DNA of 64,000 bases from Chrysoperla carnea (lineage: Eukaryota; Arthropoda; Insecta; Neuroptera; Chrysopidae): positions 90,406,520 through 90,470,519 of the forward strand of contig NC_058339.1 in the NCBI RefSeq assembly GCF_905475395.1. Direction: 5' to 3'. Position 1 is the first letter of the stretch, and the number at the start of each line of letters is the position of its first letter. Of this stretch, positions 12,856-25,492 are shown piece after piece. The notes under the pieces were generated by a model. The model ran no database searches and was not told the origin of the DNA. It saw only the letters and a program-made list of their open reading frames with translations. The translations under genes were made by a program, and so were the position numbers.

Positions 12856-15800
12856 ATGGCTACAGAAAAATTAATAGCCGCGTACGATTTAGAGATAAAT
12901 GACATAAAAAGGGAACAACAACGATTAGCTGACAGATTAAAAGAGTTAACCGCACTTAGAGAAAAAGCTCACGATGAGTTAATGCTCTCGAAAAGTGAAA
13001 AACTTATGCAAAAAGATTGGGCTGGTGATGGTAAGATTACTACTAGTTTTATGTTAAATTTGTCAACTAAACACGTTTTTTTATTTTCAAGATTTTAAGT
13101 GGAGTAAAAAGATTCAAGATGTACTTAAGAATAAATTCCGTTTAGATCAATTTCGACAAAAACAATTAGCTTGTATTAATGCGATTTTATCAAATCAAGA
13201 TGTGATTTTATTGATGCCAACTGGTGGAGGAAAGTCTTTATGTTATCAATTGCCTGCTTTAGTCACAAATGGTAAATCTCAAATTTAGTTTTTTGATTCA
13301 TTTAGTTCAGTCATTTAAGCTATAGTACGAGCAACAAGGAAGGCAATTTTATATTTAGGGTTCAAATTATTTGTACTTTATTTTCAACTTTAGAGATAGG
13401 ACAAAAATTTAAATGTAAAAAATGTTCCTTATCAAAAATTAAACAACTTTTGTTTGAAACATTTTTTCGTAAACATCGCTGTTTACCCGTGAGAGCGCAA
13501 ATTATGTGCAAATTGTATAGTATGTATGTTATGGCTATATTAGTTTTTAGTTATGTATGTGTGACATGTATGCATGTATAATGTGAAAGAGTAATCAACA
13601 CTGTCTATACATGGTATTTCAACAATTAACTCAGACAATTGTTTGTTTTCACTCGTTTTTTCTTTTTTTTTCTTTTCACCGATTAGTTTTGGAGAAATTT
13701 ATGATGACACATCATTCATCTACCGTTTTCCCATAAAACCAATATTAAATTTGCCTACTATTGAAGTAATTTATGTATTTAAATAATCGGGTAATCCCTC
13801 TTAAAATTTTTAGGATTGATTTAGACTTAGTCCAACTGTATAAATAAAAAAATTCAGGTTCATCGCTATAACTAATTTTGACTTTATTGTAATTCGTTTA
13901 GGAATGACCATAGTAATTTCACCACTTATATCCTTAATGGAGGATCAAGTCATGAAATTAAAACAGTTAAATATCAACGCGGAAATGATGTCATCAACGA
14001 CCGATAAAACAATTATTAAAAATGTTCACGATGCACTCACCAACGGAAAACCTGACATTCGCTTAGTTTATGTAACGCCAGAACGTTTAGCGAAAAGTAA
14101 ACGTTTAATGTCCTGTTTACAAAAGTGTTATTTACGAAAAGGTTTAGATCGAATTGCAATCGGTAAGGAAAATATTACAAAATTGTAACTCAGTAAAAAT
14201 TTAATTTGGCAAATTTGTACTTTAGCGTCTTTTCTTAAAAATGTTCCTAAAAGTTAATTTAATTTTTTAAATAATTTAATTATTTTCTAGATGAAGTCCA
14301 CTGTTGTTCACAATGGGGTCATGATTTTCGGCCCGATTATAAATTTTTAGGTGTATTAAAATCAATGTTCCCAAATGTTCCACTATTAGGTTTAACTGCC
14401 ACAGCGACATCACGTATTCTTATAGATGTTCAAAAAATGTTAGATATTTCTGGGTGTCTTGTATTAAAAGCATCATTTAACCGTCCAAATTTATATTACG
14501 AAGTACGTCGAAAACCATCGACTCAAGCGGAATGTGTGAAAGCTATTGTTGATTTGTTAGAAACGAAATATAATGGTAAATCGGGAATTATTTACGCGAA
14601 TTCTATTAAAGAGGCTACGGATCTTGTTAAGGAGTTACGTGGACATGGCCTAAAAGTTGGCTGTTATCATGCGGATTTAGAACCAGATGTTCGTAGTAAA
14701 ATTCATATGCGATGGCATTCACAGGAGTATCAAGCGGTTGTGGCAACCGTTGCTTTTGGAATGGGAATAGATAAAGCTGATGTAAGATTTGTTATACATC
14801 ATACAATACCAAAAAGTATGGAAAATTTTTATCAAGAAAGTGGTCGAGCCGGACGGGATGATAAAGCAGCCGATTGTATATTGTTTTATAAATTGTCGGA
14901 TGTATTTCGAATTAGTGGTATGGTCTTCTCAAATAAAACGGGCCTTACAAATTTATACAACGTTATTGATTATTGTATAGATAGTCAAAGGTATGGAAAA
15001 TTGTGCGGAAAAATGTGTTTGTGAATTTAGAATGTTAGAAGAGTAAATTAACTGTCGGATATTTTCACTTGAAGAGTAAATTAACTGTCGAAGAAGGGAA
15101 TGGAGATTTTTTTAAAGTAGTTATGAAAGTGGAAGGGGGTCTCATTGTCCGTCTCACTTTGTCTCATGCAAAATACATAGAACGAAGTATCTGCTGCCAA
15201 CTTTAAATATCTTATATATTATTATTACTCTAGCAAGTTTTTTTTCTGCCCAGCCCGTATCTGCTTTATTCTTTTATAAAATTCCATGATTCACACCTCA
15301 TTTTCTTGCCTAATTATTCGTAAGATCCGAAAAAACATGTGTGAAGTAAAGAGAAATATATTCATCAAGAAATAATATTGGGAAAAGAAGAATTAAATTC
15401 ATATGATGTTTTAGATGTCGACGGTCCATAATTGCCAAACATTTTGACGAAGTTTGGGAGGCATGTTTATGTGATGCTAAATGTGATCATTGTCGTAAGC
15501 CACGTGAATCTATAGAAATTAATATTACCAATTATTGTCGAGATATTTTTAAATTATTAAATCATGCCGCCGCTCAAGATCAACGATTAACTGCTGCAAA
15601 ACTTTTAGATGCTTGGTAAAGTATTTCTACATTCCTTGACGTTTTAGATATTACTTCCCAAAGCGCCCTGTTAGCCAATATCCTATACGATTACATTTCC
15701 CAAGCCGTAAAAAGTTTCTTTATAATGTTATTCCAATTTTCTTACTTTTAAAGCGACTTTCGCTACAGGGGTGTTTCAAGAGTAACGATTGTTGCATCAG

Positions 15801-17403
15801 GTAGGAAATAAAATTCTAAGACGAAAACTCTTCTACCATTTTTTGATCCGATGCACGAATAATTACTTATTATTTAAAATAGGCAGCCAATCAGAAGCAC
15901 GCTACAGCGGCAATACTATGAGGTTGGGGGGGGGTAGTAGTAAGAATCTGCCAAAGCGAGACGTCAACGTTACGCTGTCATGTACGTATGCAAGTGTGTG
16001 AAGTGGCGGATACTCGTGCATCGGATCAAAAAATAAAAGAGAACTACTTCTACTTGATGGAACAAGGGCGTTCGTTACTCCTGTAACACTCTGTATTTTG
16101 ACCGTCATAAAAGTCACAGAATAATTTTACTCCTACAAGGGAATTACGCTTCTTAACCTTGGCTGTTCCCTGTTCGAAACAATTTAAATTTTCATGATTT
16201 AAATATTTTTGTAGGTTTCAACAGAAAGGTGATACAAAATTAAGATTAAAAAACTTATCAATACCTCCAATATCACGTGACTTGGGCGAAGATATCGTTG
16301 GATATTTATTAATCCAGGAATATTTAAAAGAGGATTTCCATTTTACAGCGTACAGTACAATTAGTTATATTCGTAAAGGTAATTTTTTAGTTTTCATAAT
16401 TAACAAGTGAAAACAAACAATTGACTGGGTTAATTATTGAAATACCATGCATAGACATTGTTGATGACTCCATCACATTACACATACATTGATGTCACAC
16501 ATAATAACTAATATTCTCATAATTACATACTATACAATTTACGCTTCATTTGCGCCCTCACAGGTAAACAGTGATATTTACGAAAAAATGTTTCAAACAA
16601 AAGTTGATTATTTTTGTATAAGGAATATTTTTTACATTTAAACTTTTGTTCTATCTCTAACGGTTTACAAGATGGGTCCTACGGACCCAAAACCTAATTG
16701 ACTTATGTTGCTCATTTACGAACTTGACCTCACTTTTTACGCCCTAAGCACGCTATAAAAATTTCAGCTTGATATCTCCTTTCGTTTTTGAGTAATCGTG
16801 ATGACAGACGGACAGACGACAGACAGGCAGACAGACAACCGGAAATGGACTAATTAGGTGATTTTATGAACACCTATACCAAAATTTTTTGCTTAGCATC
16901 AATATTTTTAAGCGTTATAAACTTGGGACTAAACTTAGTATACCTTGCATATTACATATATGCATGGTATAAAAATGTCCAGTTGACGATTATAGTTTTC
17001 AAAACTAATTAAGGCGATAATCTTCAAAATCGTACCAGCTTGGAGGCTTGGAGAAGGTTTTAGGGATGGAGAGTGCTTTTAGATATGTTAGCTGTAAGGT
17101 AATTTAGATATGTTTATAAGTGCGGGGTTAGGGTTCCGGACCCGAAAAACTTTGTCGGGAGGTTTTTTAAATTTTGTAAATTTCACTTGTAAAATCTAAG
17201 AGTTGTCACAAAATTGATTGAGATTGTTTTTAGGTCCAAAATCGGTATTAGCTATGGAAGATAATTATCAAATTAAAATGATGATACCTGGTAAACGAAA
17301 AACTGGACAAGATGACATAAAAACTTCTACAAAAAGGAAAAATGATACGGAAATAAATAAGACCAGTAGTAAAAAAATTAAAGAATCTATTGATTTAACA
17401 TAG
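12856..17403 (+). CDS. RECQL: RECQ1-type ATP-dependent DNA helicase (7 exons, complete)
   Basis: This 3'-5' DNA helicase of the nucleus acts in fork restart and repair. Exons are 12856-13030, 13092-13271, 13902-14162, 14291-14990, 15415-15615, 16215-16378 and 17234-17403. Phases close, giving 616 aa (human RECQL has 649). An N-terminal coiled-coil-like stretch precedes the helicase core. The core has Walker A MPTGGGKS (K106), DEVH (206-209), LTATAT (240-245) and motif VI QESGRAGR (387-394). The RQC zinc site has C440, C458, C462 and C465, with the spacing of human RECQL. The winged helix ends near IQEYLKEDFHFTAYSTISY, and the Lys-rich tail ends KIKESIDLT. Intron 2 holds a family C MITE interrupted by a HINE-like element. 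Intron 5 holds a long-TIR MITE. Intron 6 holds a complete HINE-like copy. A poly(A) signal is at 17559-17564. Confidence 0.96.
13328..13855. mobile_element. Family C TIR element in RECQL intron 2, reverse, interrupted
   Basis: The left end is flanked by TA and begins CGAGCAACAAGGAAGGCAAT. The interior, from 13678 onward (CCGATTAGTTTTGGAGAAAT and AATAATCGGGTAATCCC), matches the reverse of the copy at 9155-9529. A HINE-like element interrupts it, and the right TIR is decayed. Confidence 0.6.
13393..13665 (+). mobile_element. HINE-like element nested in family C element
   Basis: This truncated forward copy starts at TTAGAGATAGGACAAAA, contains GTTTACCCGTGAG, and ends with the stem-loop and TTTTCACTCGTT. 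It is nested, so it is younger than the family C insertion that surrounds it. Confidence 0.6.
15195..15320. repeat. Dispersed repeat D, copy 1
   Basis: The block TATTATTACTCTAGCAA through ATTCCATGATTCAC recurs at about 48573-48690 in beat-like intron 2. No termini were determined. Confidence 0.5.
15768..16098. mobile_element. MITE with long (~80 bp) terminal inverted repeats, RECQL intron 5
   Basis: GTGTTTCAAGAGTAACGA at the left pairs with TCGTTACTCCTGTAACAC at the right. Further in, TTTTTGATCCGATGCACGA (15840-15858) pairs with TCGTGCATCGGATCAAAAA (16013-16031). The arms are about 80-90 bp with mismatches, around a ~150 bp centre that includes a G9 run near 15925. No ORF is credible. Confidence 0.7.
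16402..16976 (-). mobile_element. HINE-like element, complete, RECQL intron 6
   Basis: This reverse full-length copy runs from AACAAGTGAAAACAAACAATTG to TGCATGGTATAAAAAT. Its microsatellite core has drifted to alternating GACA and GACG units. It belongs to the sub-group with a TACCTTGCATATTACATATA palindrome. Confidence 0.65.
16990..17165. repeat. Dispersed repeat I, copy 1
   Basis: The sequence around GGAGAGTGCTTTTAGATATG and GGGTTCCGGACCCGAAAAA is a diverged reverse relative of 62940-63130, where the same blocks occur as TAGCTAAGAACACTCTCC and TTTTTTCGGGTTCGAAACCC. Confidence 0.5.
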
Positions 17404-17724
17404 TTTAGTCATACGCTAACTATTAATATTATAAAATTCCTATCACGTGATTGCATGTACGTTTTCATGCTAGTAAAATTATAGCTAGCGTTTGAATGGA
17501 ACTAGTTTTAATAATTTATTTTTTATAATATAAATAAATACAAAATACATTTTTACAAAATAAAATACAAAAAGTTTTGTGTAAAATTGGACTAAAATAA
17601 TTGTTTCGTTTTTCCGTACTGGGCGCTCGCTATATATCTAGACAACCAAATTTTTTTAGATACATGGGGTGCAGTGCGTACACTAACCGAGCGCTCAATT
17701 CTGCTAAACGCAGCTATTAAAAAC
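17404..17724. terminator. Convergent 3' UTRs of RECQL and MDP-1
   Basis: The two stop codons face each other across 321 bp. AATAAA on the plus strand is at 17559-17564 (RECQL side). AATAAA on the minus strand is at 17520-17515 (MDP-1 side). If both are used, the transcripts overlap in antisense by about 45 bp or more. Confidence 0.5.
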
Positions 17725-19816
<2,092 letters not shown>

Positions 19817-19953
19817 TTTTGTTGAAGAATCTCTGACATAAACAATAAGATAAATTATATTATAAATTTTGATCGATTTTTTTTATAAACGCTTACAGTA
19901 TTACGTTGTTATTCACACATGAAAAAATTCCTTGGAATATTTTCAAGGAAATT
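19817..19953. promoter_or_regulatory. Ancestral bidirectional promoter, left copy (now MDP-1 only)
   Basis: This 137-bp interval separates the live MDP-1 ATG from the dead QTRT2 ATG. It shares CATTCACACATG and GAAAAAATTC with the right copy at 21648-21800, so both derive from one duplicated intergenic promoter. No TATA box was identified. Confidence 0.55.
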
Positions 19954-20069
19954 ATGACGTCCAAAAGTAAGGAAAAGTTCAATTTAATTAAAATGTTTGT
20001 CTAGAGAAAAAGAGATTTTTGGCTTTTGGTAAAGAAAGTGAAAAACCACTTTTTATGTTTTAACCAAAA
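19954..20069 (+). pseudogene. QTRT2 exon 1 relic (left copy of duplication)
   Basis: This aligns along its length with QTRT2 exon 1 at 21801-21920. Both start with ATG after a shared upstream block, share the AATGTTTGTCT/GATGTTTATCT and CCACTT...TTATGTT segments, and end ACCAAAAGTAAGG/ACAAAAGTAAGG at the donor. The relic is 116 nt against 120, so it is frameshifted, and it meets TAG at codon 17. No relic of QTRT2 exon 2 was found downstream, which places the duplication end between about 20075 and 20345. Confidence 0.75.
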
Positions 20070-20347
20070 GTAAGGTTAGGTTAAATTTTTGTGATTTGGG
20101 AAACAGGCAAACTCATTTAGTTAGCCATTGTCTTTCGCATACTTTACAACAGAATGGATTTTTTTCCTCTTAGCGTAAAACCTCTTGTATTCGGGGAAAG
20201 CATGGGGGGGGGGATTACATTAATTCCTTAGATGGAACCATAATCCATGATGGGAAAAAATTACTTACAAAGTGTTTATACACATTTTATGGCATTTTAA
20301 ATAATTGGTGAGCCATAACGGCATATTGATATTATGATTACTAAAAT

Positions 20348-21647
20348 TCACTTCACACCAATTTTGTTTAAATCCCTAATATTACGAGGTTCATCATCAA
20401 AAAATAACTTCAGAAAAGTCCACCCCAGAATTTCTTCTTAATCTTTAAAAAAAATACAAAATAATAAAATTTTCAACTCTCCATACTTTTATACGATCGT
20501 TCGCCATTTTGTTTCCGAAATGTTTCATTTGGTTAAACTTAAAACTCATTAAACTGTTGGCAAAATGAAAGTCAATATGGTGGATAAAATGCATACTCAG
20601 AAGCAAAATGGCGATCAAATTGAATAATAACATATTTACTTTTCAAAATGTCTGTATTTACTGCCAGGATAAATTTTTTTGTATGTGAAATATTTGTCCC
20701 AATTCAACATTTGCTAAAATAAATCCTCGTTTATCTAAAGCTTTTAAAAAACCCGGTACTTCATGGGTAATAAGGAATTTCTCAACCCGTTGAATCAACA
20801 ATTCCTGCAGGCCTATTAATAAACGTTAAGAAAGTATATTTCTTAGTAATGTTGAATTCAAAATAATGCATTTTTTCTATAAAAAAATCTTACGTTTGTC
20901 TAAATGGTGGAGCTGCATGTAAATATATCCAAAATTGCCACAATATGTATAATCTAAATATTTTTATTGAGATATTCTTGAATCGATTTTTAATCAAATA
21001 ATGGATGGAAGTAATTCGTTTAGCGAATAATGTAACATGGCCATAACGCTTTTATAAAAAGTAATATAATTCTTCAACGAAAGTCTAGCATATTATTTGG
21101 TCTTACAAGTCTTTTATTTGTCGTCTCCGTAAATATCATTAAAAATAGAGTTAAAAATTTGTCAAAACTTCCAATTTATGAGTAATATACTCTACAATTC
21201 CTTTAGACATGGATTTTTTAAATAATTCGCTTAGCTTTCGAGATGTCGAATTTGAAAATGAAAATTTTGCCAGTCGAGTGGCACCGTAAATATCATAGTG
21301 GCCCTAGTATATTTCTTGTATAGACAGTACAGTAAAAAATTAGCGTTTTTTCTTGATTGGTTTTAAAATACTGTTTTTAAAAATTTCACTAATGGGCCAA
21401 AAACCCGTAAACTTTGTGGAAGAGTAGTTGCGTTTTTGATAATTTTCTATCCCAAAAAAGTTCACGGACTCTTATTTATAAGACTATAGTCTATTGTGGC
21501 CGAACTACGGAAGTCAAAGTATAACACTTATGGAAGTCAAAATATTTATGACACAGACACTTGTTTGTTTTTTATTGAAATAATTTTTTAAAAATATTTA
21601 TAATAATTCTTACCTAAATCGAAGGCGATTAGTTTGGATTTTGCCAT
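20348..21647 (-). pseudogene. Degenerate tandem copy of MDP-1
   Basis: All four exons are recognisable: 21647-21614 (MAKSKLIAFDL, intact, donor GTAAG), 20953-20894, 20812-20640 and 20442-20348. Exon 2 is 60 nt against 58, so the frame is lost after DYT; the shifted frame still reads LWQFW and PPFRQT. Exon 3 has in-frame stops and a deletion removing the ASRT...GANQLL segment, but keeps NWDKYFTYKKIYPGSK in a shifted frame. Exon 4 has a frameshift in a T-run just before the catalytic DDE and a TGA where the live gene reads on. The splice sites survive, suggesting relatively recent decay. A functional product is very unlikely. Confidence 0.85.
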
Positions 21648-21800
21648 ATTTGTTGAGACTTCTGTGATTTAACGAAATTGAGAAAAATCATATTAAATAT
21701 ATTTACTGCCATAAAACGGATTATTTTCAAATGATAAACATTTGCGGCATTCGTCATCATTCACACATGGGAAAAAATTCATCAAGTTTTTGATACCATC
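21648..21800. promoter_or_regulatory. Bidirectional promoter, right copy (now QTRT2)
   Basis: These 153 bp lie between the divergent ATGs of the dead MDP-1 copy and live QTRT2. CATTCACACATGGG and AAAAAATTCAT are shared with the left copy. The interval must hold the QTRT2 core promoter unless an upstream untranslated exon exists. Confidence 0.55.
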
Positions 21801-23596
21801 ATGAAATTTAAAGTAACCCAAAAATCAAGAACAAACTCATCTCGATTAGGATGTTTATCTGGAGCAGAGCGACTTCCTGATAAAGAGCTTGAAACACCAC
21901 TTGTTATGTTATATACAAAAGTAAGGTTAAGCTGCGCGTTTTTTTTTTTGGGGTTAAAATATTTGTGGTTTTTTTTTAGGGAGGCAGTATTCCACATATC
22001 ACACACGAAGTTTTACAATTAATTACCAAAGAATGCCAAACAATTCAAATACCTTTAGTGAGTACCGTTCAGTTTGTACAACCGATTGGTGCCTGGGATC
22101 GACCTTTAGCTGATTTTATTGGATTAACGGAATATGTTACTTGTGTAACGGTACAAGATCCTGGGGATTTTACACCGTCTGGTAAACATAAACAGGATTC
22201 GGTACCGATTTGGACACGTTCTGGCAAAGTTGATATCTCACCTAATAAGTAAGTTTTGCCGTGGTTTTTATTCATATTTACCCCGTAAATATAGACTGTA
22301 TCGAATGTCTGTATGGATGCAAGGTTGCACATACGACTTATTTCTTTATTCCAAAAAGTTTCTGATTTTAAATAAAATAAAACAAGAAAAATTTAATAAA
22401 AAATCATCAAAATCGGGGCTGCTATTGAGATCTTCCGAGTAAGAATACTCATTGACGCGACTATAAACTCGGTGTTTCAGACGAGTTTTTTCGGAGTTTC
22501 GGCGGTAGCGCGTAAAATAAAAACACCGACTAAACTTCTTTGTATTTGTCTTTTATTCCAGATACATGGATATGATAGAAAAATTTAAGCCCGACATGTA
22601 TTATGCATTATCCGATGGCGATACAAATGTTTCCAGTCCAAAAAAACGTACCCAAAAATCGGTGGATCGTACATTACAATTCTTCGAAAAATGTTCACAA
22701 CGTCATATTAAATCGGACATTTTAAAAAAGAAAATGTTCATTGCTGCCATAGCGGGTGGTTTTAATGTGATCGAAAGACAACGATGTATTCGATCGCTAT
22801 TGAAGAATGAAAATATTCTATCTGTTTCTGGATTCTTAATCGATGGCATACACAATAATGGTCCTGAATTAGAATTGTTAAATTTTACAGAAGTGAAGCC
22901 TGTGTTAGATGAAACATTAAAAATGTTACCGGAGGATAAGTTACGTTCAGTCCATGGATGTTGGAATCCGTTGGCTGTTATTAATTTGGTACAAATGGGA
23001 GTGGATGTATTTGATACATCGTTTCCTTATATTGTCACAGGTAAATTTTTTGCTACCAACTTGTATTAATGAAAGTTTTCACTCTCAAAGTCGATTTTTG
23101 ACATACAGCTGAAATTAGTCACAAATCGGGAATTATTATTTATTTTTTTATTACAGAACGTTCCGCTGCATTAACATTCAATTATCGTCCATCAGATGGA
23201 GAAATTAGTGAAAAATTTGAAATAAATTTACGTGATTTATCATACGCTTCAAGTTTTGAACCACTCTACGCTCATTGCGCATGCTTAGCATGTCGTAAAC
23301 ATACACGTGCCTACATCTATCATTTATTAAACGTACAAGAGTTGTTAGGGACCGTTCTACTCACCATCCATAACTTACATCATTACTTAGAATTCTTTAA
23401 ACAAATCCGGGACTCAATACGAACCCAAACGTTAGACGATTTACAGGAATGGATTCAACGACAATATTTGGAGTATCAACGTAGTTTGTTGGAATGTAAA
23501 CCGTTATTGGAATCACGGAATATGGAAACGGATATGAATGATATTAATGGCGATACGATTTATAATAATAGTCAACCGAACCAACAACCGAATTAA
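21801..23596 (+). CDS. QTRT2: Queuine tRNA-ribosyltransferase accessory subunit 2 (4 exons, complete, 435 aa)
   Basis: This is the non-catalytic partner of QTRT1 in the eukaryotic tRNA-guanine transglycosylase, which puts queuine at position 34 of GUN-anticodon tRNAs. Exons are 21801-21920, 21980-22248, 22562-23040 and 23157-23596; phases close. The TGT-like barrel is recognisable from YALSDGD, KKRTQKSVDRTL, GGFNVIERQR, GFLIDGI and GVDVFDTSFPYIVT. The zinc site is C330, C332, C335 and H361, from CACLACRKHTRAYIYHLL and TIHN. Human QTRT2 has 415 aa. The extra length is mostly a polar, Asn-rich tail. The start ATG lies 153 bp from the divergent MDP-1 relic. A poly(A) signal is at 23787-23792. 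Intron 2 contains dispersed repeat E. Queuine is salvaged from diet or microbes, as in other animals. Confidence 0.95.
22330..22450 (+). repeat. Dispersed repeat E, copy in QTRT2 intron 2
   Basis: The motif ATCATCAAAATCGGGGCTG...CTATTGAG followed by ACTCATTGACGCGACTA recurs at 24600-24790 (reverse), 25010-25130 and 57540-57870. Confidence 0.55.
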
Positions 23597-23930
23597 TTAG
23601 ATTCGTCTAAACTATAGATTCAATTAAAATGTCATTTGCTTTTTAAAAAATGGTGGCTATGAGAGCGGCCATCTTGTTTTTTACATAACCATGTTATTTA
23701 TTGTTATACAATATACTTAATTCTTTAATTTTTTATTTATTTTCATTTTCTTTCATTTTGTTGAAGCCAAGCTTTTTAATTTTTTGAATAAAAATTTTTT
23801 TATTGAAATTTGTTTTTATTCTTTTGTTAGGTATATAGTTACTTTATGTAGGTAGCTACTTAATTAATGTAAGTAGGTATCCAAAGTCTCATAAGGCATT
23901 TCTAAATGCAATATTTATTAATTTTGGATT
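23597..23930 (+). terminator. QTRT2 3' UTR and polyadenylation region
   Basis: AATAAA is at 23787-23792, about 190 bases after the stop, followed by T-rich sequence. The cleavage site is inferred only. Confidence 0.5.
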
Positions 23931-24190
23931 GGCTAACTTCTAAGCGCGTGGATCGATTTTGGATTTCTTTAATCCAATCGATTCGTCTCGTCAATACCAC
24001 GTACGACCCACATGACAATTTTTTTTTGGATTTGCTAACTTCTAAACGCGTTGATCGATTTTAGTTTTTTAATACAATCGATTTTTCTCGTCAAGACCTT
24101 TTTAACGAGTACCTACATAACATGGTTTGGGCAATTATTTATTTGGGTATATATTTATTATTTTTCGATTTGCTAACTTCTACACAGTAT
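23925..24190. repeat. Tandem repeat, ~102 bp unit, about 2.3 copies
   Basis: TTGGATTKGCTAACTTCTAA followed by CGCGTKGATCGATTTT begins near 23925 and 24027, with AATCCAATCGATT.. and CTCGTCAA in each. A third, partial TTTGCTAACTTCTA is at about 24171. Confidence 0.6.
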
Positions 24191-24599
24191 TACACACAAA
24201 GCAAACATATAAAAAAGTAGCTTTACACCCGTACACAGAGCTAGAAACTAAAAAGGAGAGAATATATCGGTAAAGATAGTCTCTGCTAATAAGTATTTTT
24301 AATGTTGTTGGTGTGGTTTTAAACAACGATGATTGATTGGATAAGTAAAGATTCAAACCAAAAATATATCTCGTTTATTTTACCTTTTTTATGCAATTTA
24401 TATAACATATTTGTGATACAACTTGTATAAGTTTTCCCATTAAAGATGGCAGAACTTTTATCTTAATTCCACAGATATGAAATCCTTACCAACACAAATG
24501 TGACTTAAAAGGAAAAAAATTGTTTTAAAAGCATAATTTTTTAATAAATAACATTAATTGTTTTATTGTTTTTAGGCACCCACACAATAAGGGAGTGAA

Positions 24600-24795
24600 T
24601 CAGTTTGTCAAATCAGATTTAATTAAACTATTTTTTTTCGTACAAATTGTTATTTTATTAGTCTTGATAGTCGCATCAATGAATGTTTTTACTCCGGAGT
24701 CCTCAATAACAGCTCCGATTTTGATGATTTTGTTTTCAAAATGACTCAGAAGGGCTGAAACAGGGGATGAAATTTTGTATGAAAATATATACAAA
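24600..24795 (-). repeat. Dispersed repeat E, reverse copy
   Basis: GAGTCCTCAATAACAGCTCC and the preceding AGTCGCATCAATGAATG match the complement of the copy at 57540-57870. The downstream part (CAGGGGATGAAATTTTG) also matches. Confidence 0.55.
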
Positions 24796-25009
24796 CCGTC
24801 ATGTTCACTGTTTTGGGTTCACTTCTTAACCGATTTTATAAATTCTTTCACCTATAGAATGCTACATTATCAGCAAGTAACATGGGCTATATTTTATTTT
24901 CGAAAATTTTAGGGTTCCGTATCAAAAGAAAAAATCCAATAAATAGTGAAATCGACATTTTTGAGTTCACTACGTAACTGATTTTAAAAATTCTGCGTTG
25001 CGTTTTCCT

Positions 25010-25130
25010 CCTCCAGATTATTTCCCCTCTCTGAAGGGTTTGTGATTTTAAATAATATACAAAAAGAGTCTTTTTGAAAAAAAAAAAATTCATCAAAATC
25101 GGAGCTGTTATTGAGGACCCCATAAGAATA
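25010..25130 (+). repeat. Dispersed repeat E, forward copy
   Basis: CATCAAAATCGGAGCTGTTA then TTGAGGACCCC follows a CCCTCTCTGAAGGGTTTGTG lead, as in the 57.7 kb copy. With the reverse copy 200 bp upstream it makes a loose inverted pair. Confidence 0.55.
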
Positions 25131-25414
25131 GCTATTTTATGTAGATATTCCTTTATAATTTATCCGACTATGAAGTAAATTACAAGTAATTTGTGAATTA
25201 TGAATATTTACATGCAATTGTATTTTGGGTGTTAATATTCTGGGTCAGTTAAATTTAAGTGTGTAAATTATCTCTTATTTAATTTTTTTAGGATGAAATA
25301 GAAGAAATTTCAATTTTATTATATTCCAAGGATACTGTGAGATTGTGGCTAGATTTTGTCTTGCTAGATCTGCAAACATCTCTAAATATAGCTGTCTAGA
25401 GAGCTCTAAACTTT

Positions 25415-25492
25415 ATCATTATTTTTAAGCGTTACAAACTTGGGACTAAACTTAATATACTATGTATATTTCATATATACATGGTATAAAAA
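25415..25492 (-). mobile_element. HINE-like terminal fragment (palindrome end)
   Basis: The last ~75 bp of the ATACCATG end only, from ATTTTTAAGCGTTACAAACT to CATGGTATAAAAA. It differs little from the complete copies, so it looks recent although truncated. Confidence 0.6.

Noticed and set aside
14991..15024. Continuation of the RECQL exon 4 frame
   Set aside because: The frame runs past a GTATGG donor into the intron. The next exon restores the conserved zinc-binding region only if spliced at 14990.
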